The translations under genes and the position numbers were made by a program. 64,000 nt of DNA, from the NCBI GenBank assembly GCA_013178285.1, contig JABLXD010000001.1, positions 124,001-188,000 of the forward strand, in the 5' to 3' direction. This stretch comes from Methanofastidiosum sp. Its GTDB lineage: Archaea > Methanobacteriota_B > Thermococci > Methanofastidiosales > Methanofastidiosaceae. Positions 1 through 8,317 of this stretch are shown here, in pieces. The notes below the pieces were generated by a model, which saw only the letters and a program-made list of their open reading frames with translations, was not told where the DNA came from and ran no database searches. Position 1 is the stretch's first letter. Each line of letters opens with the position of its first letter.

Positions 1-295
1 GGAAAACAAAGTCAACATCAATAAATACCATTGGGATCTTACTTTCAACAGGTAGTGGTGCATGCCCAAAATTAACTAAACAGTCGCATACTTCATCGAA
101 CTCAAGATTTGGTACATCACAAGCACCGTAGTTAAAGTTTCCCGAAATAACTACTTCGTATCCTTGTTTTTTAAGTTCGCTAGAGATGTAGTCTGCATAA
201 ATTTTTAATCCTTCTGGTAATACCAATCCCACTCTCTTAACATTCAATTCTTTTAATCTCTTAAACAGTGGGCCTAAATCAAACTGATACTCCAA
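1..295 (-). CDS. dph2: Diphthamide biosynthesis protein Dph2 (3' end cut by window edge)
   Basis: Only the N-terminal ~98 residues are inside the window. Dph2 is the radical-type [4Fe-4S] enzyme that transfers the aminocarboxypropyl group of SAM to a histidine of elongation factor 2, the first step of diphthamide synthesis. The translation carries a hallmark of the family: a YGACDV segment near residue 55, whose cysteine is a cluster ligand, followed by an NFGHAPLP stretch. The best start is a TTG at 293-295, preceded by AAGGAGTGG and overlapping the 3' end of the upstream radical-SAM gene by 17 bases; no ATG is available nearby. A second diphthamide gene, dph6, lies at 8.3 kb. Confidence 0.85.
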   Translation of the reverse strand, partial: MEYQFDLGPLFKRLKELNVKRVGLVLPEGLKIYADYISSELKKQGYEVVISGNFNYGACDVPNLEFDEVCDCLVNFGHAPLPVESKIPMVFIDVDFVF

Positions 296-1691
296 TTCTC
301 TTCCACTCCTTTTCTTTTGATGGAACAACAATTTCTCCTTTCTCTATTGCTTTACTGAAGGAAGAATAAGTTAGATTTTTATTGTTCTCTACACTGTCAA
401 TAATAAACTTTCCAGTATCGCTTCCTCCAAGTGATATAACATACTGGATAAATGCACTCTTTAAATCTTCTATTCTGGCATCTTTTATATTTTTATTGAT
501 ATATTTCATCTTCTCCTTTAATTCAGGGAAATTGAATACATAATCTTCAAATGGTGTGTGCGGCTTTGGGACAAATGGATTAAAGGATGATTTTGTCCTA
601 ATTATTTTTCTTGATTTATTTATGAAGCTTATAATCCCATCCAGATCTCTCTGTTCTTCTGCAGGAAGCCCAAATATAAAATATAATTTTACTGATTTAG
701 AGTATTTTTTTATAAGATTTATTTTTTCAAAAAACTCTTCATCTTTGTAGCATTTTCCTATTTCACATCTTAAGGATTCTGAAGATTCAGGGGCTAAAGT
801 TATAGTATCTTGCCCAAGCAAAGGTATAGTGGCCTCATCTATGTCTCTAAGCTTTAGTGAAGGTAGGGATATCTGAAATCCTAATTCACTTAAACTTTTG
901 ATAATTTTGTCAAGAGATGAAGGCATATCTGATCCAATCAAGGCGATCTTTTCAAACTTAGTCCTCTTTTGTCCTTCCTTGATTATATTAATTAATTCCT
1001 CTTTACTCCTCTCCCGATAAGGCCCCAAAGCATTTCCTGTGAGGCAGAATTTGCACCTGCTTCTGCAACCCCTTGATACCTCCAAAAGAAATGTTTTATT
1101 GAATGACTCCTCGAAATCCCCCCACTGAATAGGCTCATAAAGTGGGTGGTAAGAAAGTTTCTCTATTCTTCTTTTAATCGTATTTTCTTTATGAATTTCC
1201 GGGATGTAGAGGCCCTCTACCCTACTAAACTCTTCAATTTGTTTTTTTGGATCGTCGAGGCCAGAATAAATATCTAAGAACTCTACAAGTGATCTTTCTG
1301 CATCTCCTATAAATGCGATGTCAAAGACATCATCCAAAACAAATGGATTAACATTAAGTGGTCCACCAGTTATAACAAGATGCTCCTTTCTAGCCTCTCT
1401 TAGTAGGGGTATGTTATTCTTTTTTAAAATCTTTAGTAAATTAATTACCCCATACTCATAGTTCAATGAAAATAGTAATGCTTTGAAATTTTTTAACATG
1501 TCTTGAGTTTCTATCGATCTTTCAAAGTCTGAAAAAAATCTTTCTATTGAAAATCCTTCATTTTCATTTACAATATTATAGACGTAATGAAGTCCAAGAT
1601 TTGAGTTTCCGGCACGATACACGTCTGGATAGATTAAAGCAAATCTATTGGGCGCTTTTTTTTTAATAGTGCCGTATTCTATGAATCTCAT
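279..1691 (-). CDS. B12-binding-type radical SAM protein
   Basis: About 470 residues. An N-terminal half resembles the cobalamin-binding module of B12-dependent radical SAM enzymes (it contains a TGGPLNVNP loop), and the radical SAM domain follows with the CxxxCxxC cluster motif (GCRSRCKFC, about residue 210). Such proteins are widespread in methanogens and mostly uncharacterised; substrate not predictable. A longer frame reaches 1736, but the ATG at 1691 is chosen because it overlaps the pcm stop codon (TAATG) and follows GGAAGGAG. It sits in a minus-strand run pcm - radical SAM - dph2, all overlapping, so these are probably co-transcribed. A role in modification of a protein or tRNA would fit the neighbours, but that is inference. 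Confidence 0.75.
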   Translation of the reverse strand: MRFIEYGTIKKKAPNRFALIYPDVYRAGNSNLGLHYVYNIVNENEGFSIERFFSDFERSIETQDMLKNFKALLFSLNYEYGVINLLKILKKNNIPLLREARKEHLVITGGPLNVNPFVLDDVFDIAFIGDAERSLVEFLDIYSGLDDPKKQIEEFSRVEGLYIPEIHKENTIKRRIEKLSYHPLYEPIQWGDFEESFNKTFLLEVSRGCRSRCKFCLTGNALGPYRERSKEELINIIKEGQKRTKFEKIALIGSDMPSSLDKIIKSLSELGFQISLPSLKLRDIDEATIPLLGQDTITLAPESSESLRCEIGKCYKDEEFFEKINLIKKYSKSVKLYFIFGLPAEEQRDLDGIISFINKSRKIIRTKSSFNPFVPKPHTPFEDYVFNFPELKEKMKYINKNIKDARIEDLKSAFIQYVISLGGSDTGKFIIDSVENNKNLTYSSFSKAIEKGEIVVPSKEKEWKRIGVSV

Positions 1692-2344
1692 TACTCCTTC
1701 CACCCATCCTCTCCTACCAAGGGCACAAATACACAACCCCCGTATTTATTGGAGCCAAATGTGCCGTCCTTTTTCTTTTTTAATACTAAAAGCTCTTGGT
1801 AGTACCTTTCTCTACCAACAGGCGCTATTATCATACCTCCTTCTTTTAGTTGGTCCTTCCAGCTTTGTGGAACTTCTGGGGCTGCCGCAGTTGCAATTAT
1901 CCTATCGTATGGCGCATCTTCTTGGTATCCTTTTGTCCCGTCTCCAAGAGCTACCTTTACCTTGTATCCTGCTCGTTTTAGATTCTCCATCCCAAATTGA
2001 TAAACTTCAGGTATCCTTTCTATTGTAACAACATTTTCTTCTCCGCATATTTCGGCTATTAATGCAGCGTTATACCCGGATCCCGCTCCTATCTCTAATA
2101 TTTTTAGTCCTAGTTTAAGGTCTGAAACTTCTAGCATCAATGCTATCATTGAAGGTGCTGAGATGGTCTGTCCACATCCGATTGATAGTGGGCTGTCCCT
2201 ATAGGCTTCTTCCTTAAGATTTTCAGGGATGAATTTACTCCTATCGACTTTTAGAAATGCTTTTTTGACAGTTTCGCTTTTAACGTAGCCAAGTTTTTCA
2301 AGATAAAAGACCATTTTGTATCTAGTTTCGTCATTTATGGACAT
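1691..2344 (-). CDS. pcm: Protein-L-isoaspartate O-methyltransferase
   Basis: This 217-residue protein repairs age-damaged proteins by methylating isoaspartyl residues with SAM. It shows the family signature: a GCGQTISAPSM segment after the N-terminal helices, then SAM motif I (LEIGAGSGYNAAL) and a DDAPYDRI-like motif (EDAPYDRIIATAAAP). Length is normal for archaeal Pcm. An in-frame GTG at 2359 exists, but the ATG at 2344 is preferred because AAGGAG lies six bases upstream. It overlaps the upstream Zn-ribbon gene by 14 bases and the downstream radical-SAM gene by one base, so a translationally coupled operon is likely. Confidence 0.93.
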   Translation of the reverse strand: MSINDETRYKMVFYLEKLGYVKSETVKKAFLKVDRSKFIPENLKEEAYRDSPLSIGCGQTISAPSMIALMLEVSDLKLGLKILEIGAGSGYNAALIAEICGEENVVTIERIPEVYQFGMENLKRAGYKVKVALGDGTKGYQEDAPYDRIIATAAAPEVPQSWKDQLKEGGMIIAPVGRERYYQELLVLKKKKDGTFGSNKYGGCVFVPLVGEDGWKE

Positions 2345-2942
2345 CAAGACTCCTTCCACTTCTAGCGGATTCTGAGCAGTAAATTCTCCTTATATCAGAT
2401 GCTGGCGCAGAAGGTTCATAGCCATTCAAAGCAAGTATTTTATCAATTACCATATCGTAATCATCAATAGTAATATTATCCCCTTTAGAAAAGACTTCAT
2501 TTCTTTCAGCAAATGCTCTAAGAGAAAGGTGACCATTTTCAGTTCTTAAAGTAATTTTGAGTACAGCCGGAATATCCTCAGGTATTATGTACAATGTATT
2601 TATATCTTTGGCAAGTGCAGAATCGCCTTTTCTATTAGCATCGATATGATTGACATAGTATTTTTTCTTGTTTATTTCTAATAATTCCCCAACTTCAAAC
2701 ATTTTGTTTTCATCTGCATCGATTAATATTTTCTTAGATTCCTCAAAGTAAGATATAACTGCAGTGATTTTAATAAAAGATTCTTTATCAACGACAATTT
2801 GAAAAACTTCACCGCAAATGTTACATTTTCTTAACTCTTGCCTTCCTCTTTTTTTCAGGATTTCATAGTCATTATGCTTACACACAATTTTTATGAATAT
2901 TTTATCTTTAAAATAGTTATCGGAAAAATAGATGGTCTCCAA
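2331..2942 (-). CDS. Archaeal Zn-ribbon-like protein (COG1326/HVO_0476-like)
   Basis: About 203 residues starting at a TTG (no ATG is available in the first part of the frame). The N-terminal region contains a cysteine pair (KCNICGEVF, near residue 40) with another cysteine before it (VCKHND), suggesting a small zinc ribbon, then a beta-rich region and a C-terminal SAPASDIRRIYCS tail. Archaeal proteins of this design are found next to pcm in other genomes from memory, which supports the assignment; the function is unknown. It overlaps pcm by 14 bases. The assignment to COG1326 is a recollection, not a search result. Confidence 0.6.
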   Translation of the reverse strand: METIYFSDNYFKDKIFIKIVCKHNDYEILKKRGRQELRKCNICGEVFQIVVDKESFIKITAVISYFEESKKILIDADENKMFEVGELLEINKKKYYVNHIDANRKGDSALAKDINTLYIIPEDIPAVLKITLRTENGHLSLRAFAERNEVFSKGDNITIDDYDMVIDKILALNGYEPSAPASDIRRIYCSESARSGRSLDVHK

Positions 2943-3031
2943 TAATAATTTTTATTTTAAAAGAATATATTGAATTTTACCATAAATTATAAAAACTGGA
3001 AAGAAGAGATAAGTATAACCGGAGACATTTA

Positions 3032-3325
3032 ATGATAAAAAGGCTTATTGGATTATCGATATTGGGCCTAGGTCTAATTTTAGGTGGTTATTTTTCGATA
3101 TATTTTAGCCTAATAGACAGTCCGACAATGCTTTTGATACTTTCATTAGTAATTGCTTCACTTTTTGTTTTGGGGATTTTTGTTTTGATCCTGGATGCTA
3201 GAGAAAGGAAGCTAAAAAAGGAAAAGAAAATAATTCTTGAGATGATTAAAAAGGCAAGGATTGCTCAAGAAAGACAGAATTATTGTGGCGCATTTGATGA
3301 TTTAAGGAGAAGACGAATGTATTAG
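3032..3325 (+). CDS. Small two-helix membrane protein
   Basis: A 97-residue protein with two hydrophobic segments (about residues 4-27 and 32-55) followed by a highly basic, charged cytoplasmic tail (DARERKLKKEKK) that ends in a short Arg-rich stretch. No family recognised. An ATG follows GGAGACATTTA, a plausible ribosome site (CCGGAGAC). Its stop overlaps the end of the convergent taw2 by four bases. It stands alone on the plus strand, so it is probably a single-gene unit. Confidence 0.6.
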   Translation: MIKRLIGLSILGLGLILGGYFSIYFSLIDSPTMLLILSLVIASLFVLGIFVLILDARERKLKKEKKIILEMIKKARIAQERQNYCGAFDDLRRRRMY

Positions 3326-4170
3326 ATGACTTTAAAGTCAAAAACTACATGCCACACTCCGGGAGAATATTTCTTAATTTTACGATAATAAACTGGCTCC
3401 AATTTTCTTCCTTTTTTAGATAGAATAGCTTCAATATCTTTCTTAAAAGAAGATTCAGATTTTTCTGGAACGGTATTGTGATAATGGATTATACCGCCAT
3501 CTTTTATCATGCCCAATGCCTTAAGAAGAAACTTTTCATCGTCTGAGAAATATCCCATGACTATCCTTTCTGCTTTAAAGTCAGGATCAAAATCAAGACA
3601 ATCAGTATTTACAGGAAAAACTCTCCCTGTTAATCTGTTTAGATTTATATTTTCCAAGAGGAGTTCATAGCTATTAGGATTTTTTTCTAATGCCCATACC
3701 ATGGACTTCCCGTATTTTGCTAAAGGCAGAGTGAAATATCCGATTCCAGAAAACATGTCTATGATAACTTCATCTGGAGAAGATACATGGGCCATCCTTA
3801 TTCTCTCAGCTATATTCCCTGAAGAAAACATGACTTTTGAAAGGTCAATTTTATAGAATATTCCATTCTCTTTGTGTATTGTAACAAATCCATTACCTAT
3901 TATTTTTTTATAGTAAGGAATCCTAAATTCACCCGACACAAAACCCTTTTCTAAAACAGTCTGACATTCAAAGCTATCGAAAAAACTTTTCCCAATAAAC
4001 TCTTTTAATTCCTTGTATTCATCAGGAATTGAAATAATGATGATATCTCCAAGTTGCTCATAACTTTTCATTATTTTTCTAATGTCTTCTTCAGAGATCT
4101 TAGTCTCTAGTAGCTCTCTAAGTTCTTTTATCCTCTTATCTTCCACGATAAGTATTAATCCAAAATACAT
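3322..4170 (-). CDS. taw2: tRNA wybutosine-pathway aminocarboxypropyltransferase Taw2-like
   Basis: A 282-residue class I SAM-dependent enzyme of the Trm5/Tyw2 family. Taw2 adds the aminocarboxypropyl group of SAM to C7 of 4-demethylwyosine-37 in tRNA-Phe. SAM motif I reads DMFSGIGYFTLPLAK and motif II ALEKNPNSYELLLENI. The later IVMGYFSDDEKFL and GGIIHYHNTVPE motifs match Taw2/Tyw2 rather than Trm5, which would show an N-[LP]-P-x-[YA] motif at that place. The N-terminal part is a little shorter than in Trm5 homologues. It is divergent from the dUTPase gene, with a short shared promoter region. Confidence 0.8.
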   Translation of the reverse strand: MYFGLILIVEDKRIKELRELLETKISEEDIRKIMKSYEQLGDIIIISIPDEYKELKEFIGKSFFDSFECQTVLEKGFVSGEFRIPYYKKIIGNGFVTIHKENGIFYKIDLSKVMFSSGNIAERIRMAHVSSPDEVIIDMFSGIGYFTLPLAKYGKSMVWALEKNPNSYELLLENINLNRLTGRVFPVNTDCLDFDPDFKAERIVMGYFSDDEKFLLKALGMIKDGGIIHYHNTVPEKSESSFKKDIEAILSKKGRKLEPVYYRKIKKYSPGVWHVVFDFKVI

Positions 4171-4195
4171 AAAAGGTTTTCAATTAAATTATTTT

Positions 4196-4705
4196 ATGGA
4201 AAGTTGTGTTCTTACAGGAAACGAAATTAGGGAGCTTATATCAAAAAATAATCTTATTCAAAACTATATTGATATCGACACCCAAATTACCCCAAATGGG
4301 TTTGATATGACAGTAAGAGAGATTCACAATATTTTATCTGAAGGAGTAGTGGATTTTAGTAATGAAAAAAGAAAGCTCTCTGAAACAGAAAAAATTGATT
4401 TTATTGAGGATTTTGTTTTTCTAAAAAAAGGCGTTTACAAAATAATATACAATGAAATTGTAAATATTCCCCCAAATATAGTTGCCCTGGGTAGACCACG
4501 CTCAACTCTTTTGAGATGTGGTGCAAATGTAGGAACAGCAGTTTGGGATAGAGGATATAGTGGAAGAAGTGAATCTTTGCTTTCAGTTGATAACGAAAAA
4601 GGCATAAAAATTTTCAAGGATGCAAGAGTTCTGCAACTAGTCTTTATGAGAACATTAACAGATGAATCATTATACAATGGGATTTTTCTAAAAGAAAATA
4701 TTTAA
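4196..4705 (+). CDS. dut: dUTP diphosphatase, dCTP-deaminase superfamily (archaeal type)
   Basis: About 169 residues when started at the ATG at 4196; a longer frame reaches back to 4082 but would run over taw2 and adds a low-complexity Ser-rich stretch. Motifs of the trimeric dUTPase/dCTP-deaminase fold are visible: GRPRSTLLRCGA (phosphate-binding motif), VWDRGYSGRSESLLSV and ARVLQLVF. The VWDRGYxGRSE pattern resembles archaeal dUTPases more than dCTP deaminases, so hydrolysis of dUTP to dUMP is the most likely role. It ends one base before the convergent Sm-like gene. Confidence 0.82.
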   Translation: MESCVLTGNEIRELISKNNLIQNYIDIDTQITPNGFDMTVREIHNILSEGVVDFSNEKRKLSETEKIDFIEDFVFLKKGVYKIIYNEIVNIPPNIVALGRPRSTLLRCGANVGTAVWDRGYSGRSESLLSVDNEKGIKIFKDARVLQLVFMRTLTDESLYNGIFLKENI

Positions 4706-5032
4706 TCAAATTAAAACATGATCTCCAATTGCAAGAATATTGTTCCTCCTTACTATAATTAAAGGCTTTCCTTTAACTTCTTCTCCTCGGAGGATCTTGA
4801 CATTTTCCATCACAAGATTAAGCTCTAAGTCATAACCAGCTAAAGTTCCATCAATCTTCCTGCCATCCTTTAGGACTATACTGACTGTTTCACCAATATT
4901 TTTGTGAACAATGTCAAAAGGTTTTTCAGCACCTGCGCTCTGATATTCTTCCTGTTGTTCATAGTTTTCTTCTCTGTCGTCCATGAAGAGAATTGAATTA
5001 TGTCCTTTAAAAGAATTTCCGTCTATTTTCAT
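4706..5032 (-). CDS. Sm-like (LSm/SmAP) RNA-binding protein
   Basis: 108 residues with one Sm domain in the C-terminal 70: Sm1 (IVLKDGRKIDGTLAGYDLELNLVMENV) and Sm2 (LIIVRRNNILAIGDH). The N-terminal ~35 residues are acidic and Gln/Glu-rich and are unusual for the family. Archaeal Sm proteins form rings that bind U-rich RNA. An internal ATG at 4981 could also start the protein and would remove half of the extension. An AATTTATTA box about 22 bases before the first ATG suggests a leaderless transcript. Confidence 0.85.
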   Translation of the reverse strand: MKIDGNSFKGHNSILFMDDREENYEQQEEYQSAGAEKPFDIVHKNIGETVSIVLKDGRKIDGTLAGYDLELNLVMENVKILRGEEVKGKPLIIVRRNNILAIGDHVLI

Positions 5033-5057
5033 GAATATTTATTATAACTCTAATAAA

Positions 5058-6125
5058 TTATTTGACTAACTCTATTGTTTGTGTTGGGAAGGCAAATTCA
5101 ATTTTATGGGCTTCAAAAGATTCCATTATCTTGAAATTGATACTATCAACTATATTGAAATAATTTGAAGTGTCTGTAACCCAGTATATTACCATTATAT
5201 TTTTAGAAAAATCACCAAACTCTGTAAAATTAATCATAATCTTCTCTTTTGAGGTGCCTTCTTCTGAAACAATGGCATCTTTTATAAGTTCTTTAGCTTT
5301 TTTAATTTTCTGAGAGTTCATATTATAAGTAAGTCCAATTGTCATTTTCATTCTTCTTGCCCAGCGCCTAGAAATATTCTCTACTTCATTTTGGGTGAAT
5401 TTAGAGTTTGGAATGTAAATAAATGAACCTTCAAAAGTTTCAATTTGCGTTGTCCGTATACCAATTTCTCTTACAAATCCTTCGTAATCTCCAATTTTTA
5501 TCCAATCTCCTAGTGAAAAAGGCTTATCAAGTAAGACTGTAGTTGACCCAAATAAATTACTGATAAGATCTTTTGAAGCAAGAGCAAATGCAAGCCCACC
5601 AATTCCTAAACCAGCAAGCATCGGCCCAATTTCAATTCCAAATTCATCCAATATTGTTATAATTGCTATTCCAAAAACTATCACACTAATAATTTTTCTA
5701 ATTATTGGCAAGAGATGATCATCTAAATCAGTTTTAGTTTTTTGCGTTATAGGAAGAAGATAGTTCTCAATCAAAGAATCTAAAAATCTTGATATAAACC
5801 AAGCAATGTTTAAAGTTATAATCATGTAAAGAATATGACCATAGTATGTGGGGATTAGGGGATAATTAGGAAATGATAAAAATCCCCATCCGACTCTCAA
5901 TCCTAGAATTACAATAAATATGAGGAGCGGTTCCTCCACCATATCGACCAAGATATCATCAAATTTAGTTTGCGTTTTCTTTGTAAATCTTCTTAGAAGA
6001 GTCTTTGAAAAATAATACAAGATTTTTCCAACGATTACAAAACCAGCAGTAATTAAAAAGAAGATTAAATAAGAAACAATCGTATTATCAAAGTAAGTTT
6101 GTGAGAGCAGAGAAGTTATGTCCAT
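5058..6125 (-). CDS. MscS-family mechanosensitive channel
   Basis: 355 residues. Several membrane helices in the first ~180 residues are followed by the MscS pore and beta domain: the Gly/Ala-rich TM3 (MLAGLGIGGLAFALASKDLI), then GDWIKIGDYEGFVREIGIRTTQI and IPNSKFTQNEVENISR. It opens on membrane tension and releases solutes under hypo-osmotic shock. A GTG at 6134 is possible, but the ATG at 6125 has AGGTGG six bases upstream. The next gene upstream (SpoIIM-like) lies about 60 bases away on the same strand. Confidence 0.92.
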   Translation of the reverse strand: MDITSLLSQTYFDNTIVSYLIFFLITAGFVIVGKILYYFSKTLLRRFTKKTQTKFDDILVDMVEEPLLIFIVILGLRVGWGFLSFPNYPLIPTYYGHILYMIITLNIAWFISRFLDSLIENYLLPITQKTKTDLDDHLLPIIRKIISVIVFGIAIITILDEFGIEIGPMLAGLGIGGLAFALASKDLISNLFGSTTVLLDKPFSLGDWIKIGDYEGFVREIGIRTTQIETFEGSFIYIPNSKFTQNEVENISRRWARRMKMTIGLTYNMNSQKIKKAKELIKDAIVSEEGTSKEKIMINFTEFGDFSKNIMVIYWVTDTSNYFNIVDSINFKIMESFEAHKIEFAFPTQTIELVK

Positions 6126-6183
6126 TTTATCCACCTAGCGCTTAAAGTCAGGAAAGTTAATCATTTATAAATATAACGACTAA

Positions 6184-6819
6184 CTATAGATTTGCATTGA
6201 AGAGGTATGCAGAGATGTAGACCTCAATTAAAGCTGCAATTATCAACATGGGAACTATTATTGCAAAAAGTTTAAGCCCATTTCTTATGTTATCTCTTAA
6301 AGATTCAGACCTTGATTTACCCAAGGGGGGCGAAATAATTTCTTTTCCAAGTCTAAATCCTTGTGATGCCGCTATCAAGATTGCAGGGATTTCTATAATT
6401 CCATGTGGCAATATTCCCATTAAAAAGACTAAAGGTGTTCCCCCTTCTGCAATGAATTTTCCATATAAGAGTCCCAATACAGTTCCATTTCCCCATAAAG
6501 ACATGAAAGGAAAAAATCCGATGAAAACTCCAAGCATCATTATCAAAAAAGATGTTCTTGTATTCACGAAAAATATTGTATAGAATAATTCAAAAGAGGT
6601 CATTTCCTTCAAAGGCCCAAACATATCTTGAAATTCTTTTAGGAATGTATCAATTACTTGGGGATTGTTATTCAATAAAACTTTAAAAATATAAAATCCT
6701 GAAATAGATCCTAAGAGAAATAATCCCAATGACAATAACATCAAATTATTATTTTTCCTTATTGTTTGAAATACTTCATTTTTGTAAAAAGAAGTTATTT
6801 TTTCTTTTGTGCCTTCCAT
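6184..6819 (-). CDS. SpoIIM/DUF95-family membrane protein
   Basis: 211 residues with about five hydrophobic helices. The pattern of the stage II sporulation protein M family is visible: an N-terminal helix (LMLLSLGLFLLGSISGFYIF), an NTRTSFLIMMLG segment, and a conserved GILPHGIIEIPAILIAASQGF motif. In archaea these proteins have no link to sporulation and their function is unknown. The start overlaps the end of the upstream surface-protein gene by 25 bases and has GAGGAT nine bases upstream, so the pair is very probably translationally coupled. Confidence 0.8.
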   Translation of the reverse strand: MEGTKEKITSFYKNEVFQTIRKNNNLMLLSLGLFLLGSISGFYIFKVLLNNNPQVIDTFLKEFQDMFGPLKEMTSFELFYTIFFVNTRTSFLIMMLGVFIGFFPFMSLWGNGTVLGLLYGKFIAEGGTPLVFLMGILPHGIIEIPAILIAASQGFRLGKEIISPPLGKSRSESLRDNIRNGLKLFAIIVPMLIIAALIEVYISAYLFNANL

Positions 6820-8267
6820 GATAATATCCTCTTTGTAATAATCATGAGCAATAATGCCCCTAATAGAAGTCCAAGACCAAGTATTATTTTAAATATATTG
6901 TATTTTTCTATAGCTCTTTCAGAGTATCTTTGAGACTCTGTGGCTATTGAGATTGCATCAGAGTATTTCCCTCTATTGAAAAGTTTTTTTGAATCAGTTA
7001 AAAGCTCTTCTGCTTTCTGGACATCGGCTTCATAAAATAGTGTCTTCTCTGCTTCTTTTAATTTACTTTCTGCGGTATCAATTTCAATCTTAGCCCTTTG
7101 CATATCTCCTTGACCAAAATTTTCAAGTATCTCAATGGCTTTATTGATCAGTTCTATTCTTTTATTAAGATTATTCTCTTTTTCGGCTTGAGTTAAATAA
7201 TAAACTCCTTCGTCAAATACAGCTTGATCTGAAGCTGCAACGCCTTTGCTTTTCGCCTCGCTTTCTAAATTTTTTGCTTTCTGAAGTTTTTCCTTGAAAT
7301 CATCATCAATAGAACTCATTTGAGATTCAAAAATAGTTACTGCTTGAAAAATAGATACATACGCTTCTCGGTATAAACCAAAAGAGTATTGATTTTGTGC
7401 TTGTTGAATTAAGGAATTAATCGTGTTAGTTTCAGTTGGTTTAATTTCAGAAAATCCATTATTATTCATAGAATCAAAATATGGTAAAAATGAATTGATT
7501 TCTTCATCGTAATATTCTTTGTATTGGAGTCTCTGGTCAATAAGATCAGAATTTTCTGCGGCAAAATCAAATAGATTCAAAGTAAAAAGGGCATTATCTT
7601 CTTGAATTACATATTCATCTTCGAAAATTGATTTGTCGCCTATAAGCAATATAATTCCAGTTCCATATTTAATATATCCAGAAACGGGAGGTCGTTCTCC
7701 CTTTTTGTAAGTTTCAAATTCATCGTAATTCTTAGAATAAGAAGTGATATTACTTTTTAATTCTCCATCATATGTTCCTTTGAGGCTTGAACCACTTACA
7801 TATAATATTTTAGAAACGCCTTTTGAAGGAGGATAACTGTTGTCTCCTATTATCAAAACGTTAGTATTATAATTCAAATTACTTGAATCATCATATACTC
7901 TGTCTACATTAAATTCGATTTTTAAAGATGAAAGAAGTCTATTAATCTGTGATATTGAACTTGCTTCAGTAAAATCTTCGGCTATAATTACTAAAGATCC
8001 TCCTGAAGTTACAAAATCAAGAATCTTGGGGATCTCTTCTGAAGGAATGCCTTTGTCAGGGGATATTATGGCAATGACTCTGTAAGAAGAAATATCTTGT
8101 GGAATCTGTTGAACTTTAGTAATATTATAATTGGCTTTAAGTGAATCTTCAATTTTTCCTAGGCTTTTTCCATAAAACAAAATATTTTCTTTTTGAGCTA
8201 AAGCTATTGGAGAAAATAAAGATAGTAGAATAATGCCAAATACAGGTATTACCAAAATCTTTTTCAT
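6795..8267 (-). CDS. Membrane-anchored surface protein with GATase1-like (DUF4350-type) domain
   Basis: 490 residues: signal peptide (about 1-24, ending IALA), a Rossmann-like domain with YRVIAIISPDKGI and FVTSGGSLVIIAEDF segments typical of non-catalytic class I glutamine-amidotransferase-like domains, then an alpha-helical, coiled-coil/TPR-like region (about 275-455, EAESKLKEAEKTLF and similar), a C-terminal membrane helix (IILGLGLLLGALLLMII) and a basic tail. I see no catalytic Cys nucleophile elbow. Exported and anchored with most of its mass outside. Coupled to the SpoIIM-like gene; a paired role in the envelope is inference. TTTAAATA at about 8290-8297, divergent with dph6, suggests a leaderless start. 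Confidence 0.7.
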   Translation of the reverse strand: MKKILVIPVFGIILLSLFSPIALAQKENILFYGKSLGKIEDSLKANYNITKVQQIPQDISSYRVIAIISPDKGIPSEEIPKILDFVTSGGSLVIIAEDFTEASSISQINRLLSSLKIEFNVDRVYDDSSNLNYNTNVLIIGDNSYPPSKGVSKILYVSGSSLKGTYDGELKSNITSYSKNYDEFETYKKGERPPVSGYIKYGTGIILLIGDKSIFEDEYVIQEDNALFTLNLFDFAAENSDLIDQRLQYKEYYDEEINSFLPYFDSMNNNGFSEIKPTETNTINSLIQQAQNQYSFGLYREAYVSIFQAVTIFESQMSSIDDDFKEKLQKAKNLESEAKSKGVAASDQAVFDEGVYYLTQAEKENNLNKRIELINKAIEILENFGQGDMQRAKIEIDTAESKLKEAEKTLFYEADVQKAEELLTDSKKLFNRGKYSDAISIATESQRYSERAIEKYNIFKIILGLGLLLGALLLMIITKRILSWKAQKKK

Positions 8268-8317
8268 AAATCTTAATATGGCAGAAAGTATTTAAATTTT
8301 TGGAGTTATTTCAAATT
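8268..8317. promoter_or_regulatory. Divergent promoter region between surface-protein gene and dph6
   Basis: About 50 bases separate two divergent starts. The sequence AGTATTTAAATTTTT in the middle contains a TATA-like element usable in both orientations (TTTAAATA on the minus strand), spaced 20-30 bases from each ATG. That fits two leaderless or short-leader archaeal transcripts. A GGAG at 8302-8305 is 12 bases before the dph6 ATG, too far for a good ribosome site. Confidence 0.45.

Noticed and set aside
3322-4170. Trm5 (m1G37 methyltransferase)
   Set aside because: The catalytic-loop motif of Trm5 is not visible; the HYHNTVPE and IVMGY motifs are of the Taw2 type.
4082-4195. N-terminal extension of the dUTPase
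   Set aside because: It overlaps taw2 and is an uncharacteristic Ser-rich stretch; the ATG at 4196 fits the family start.
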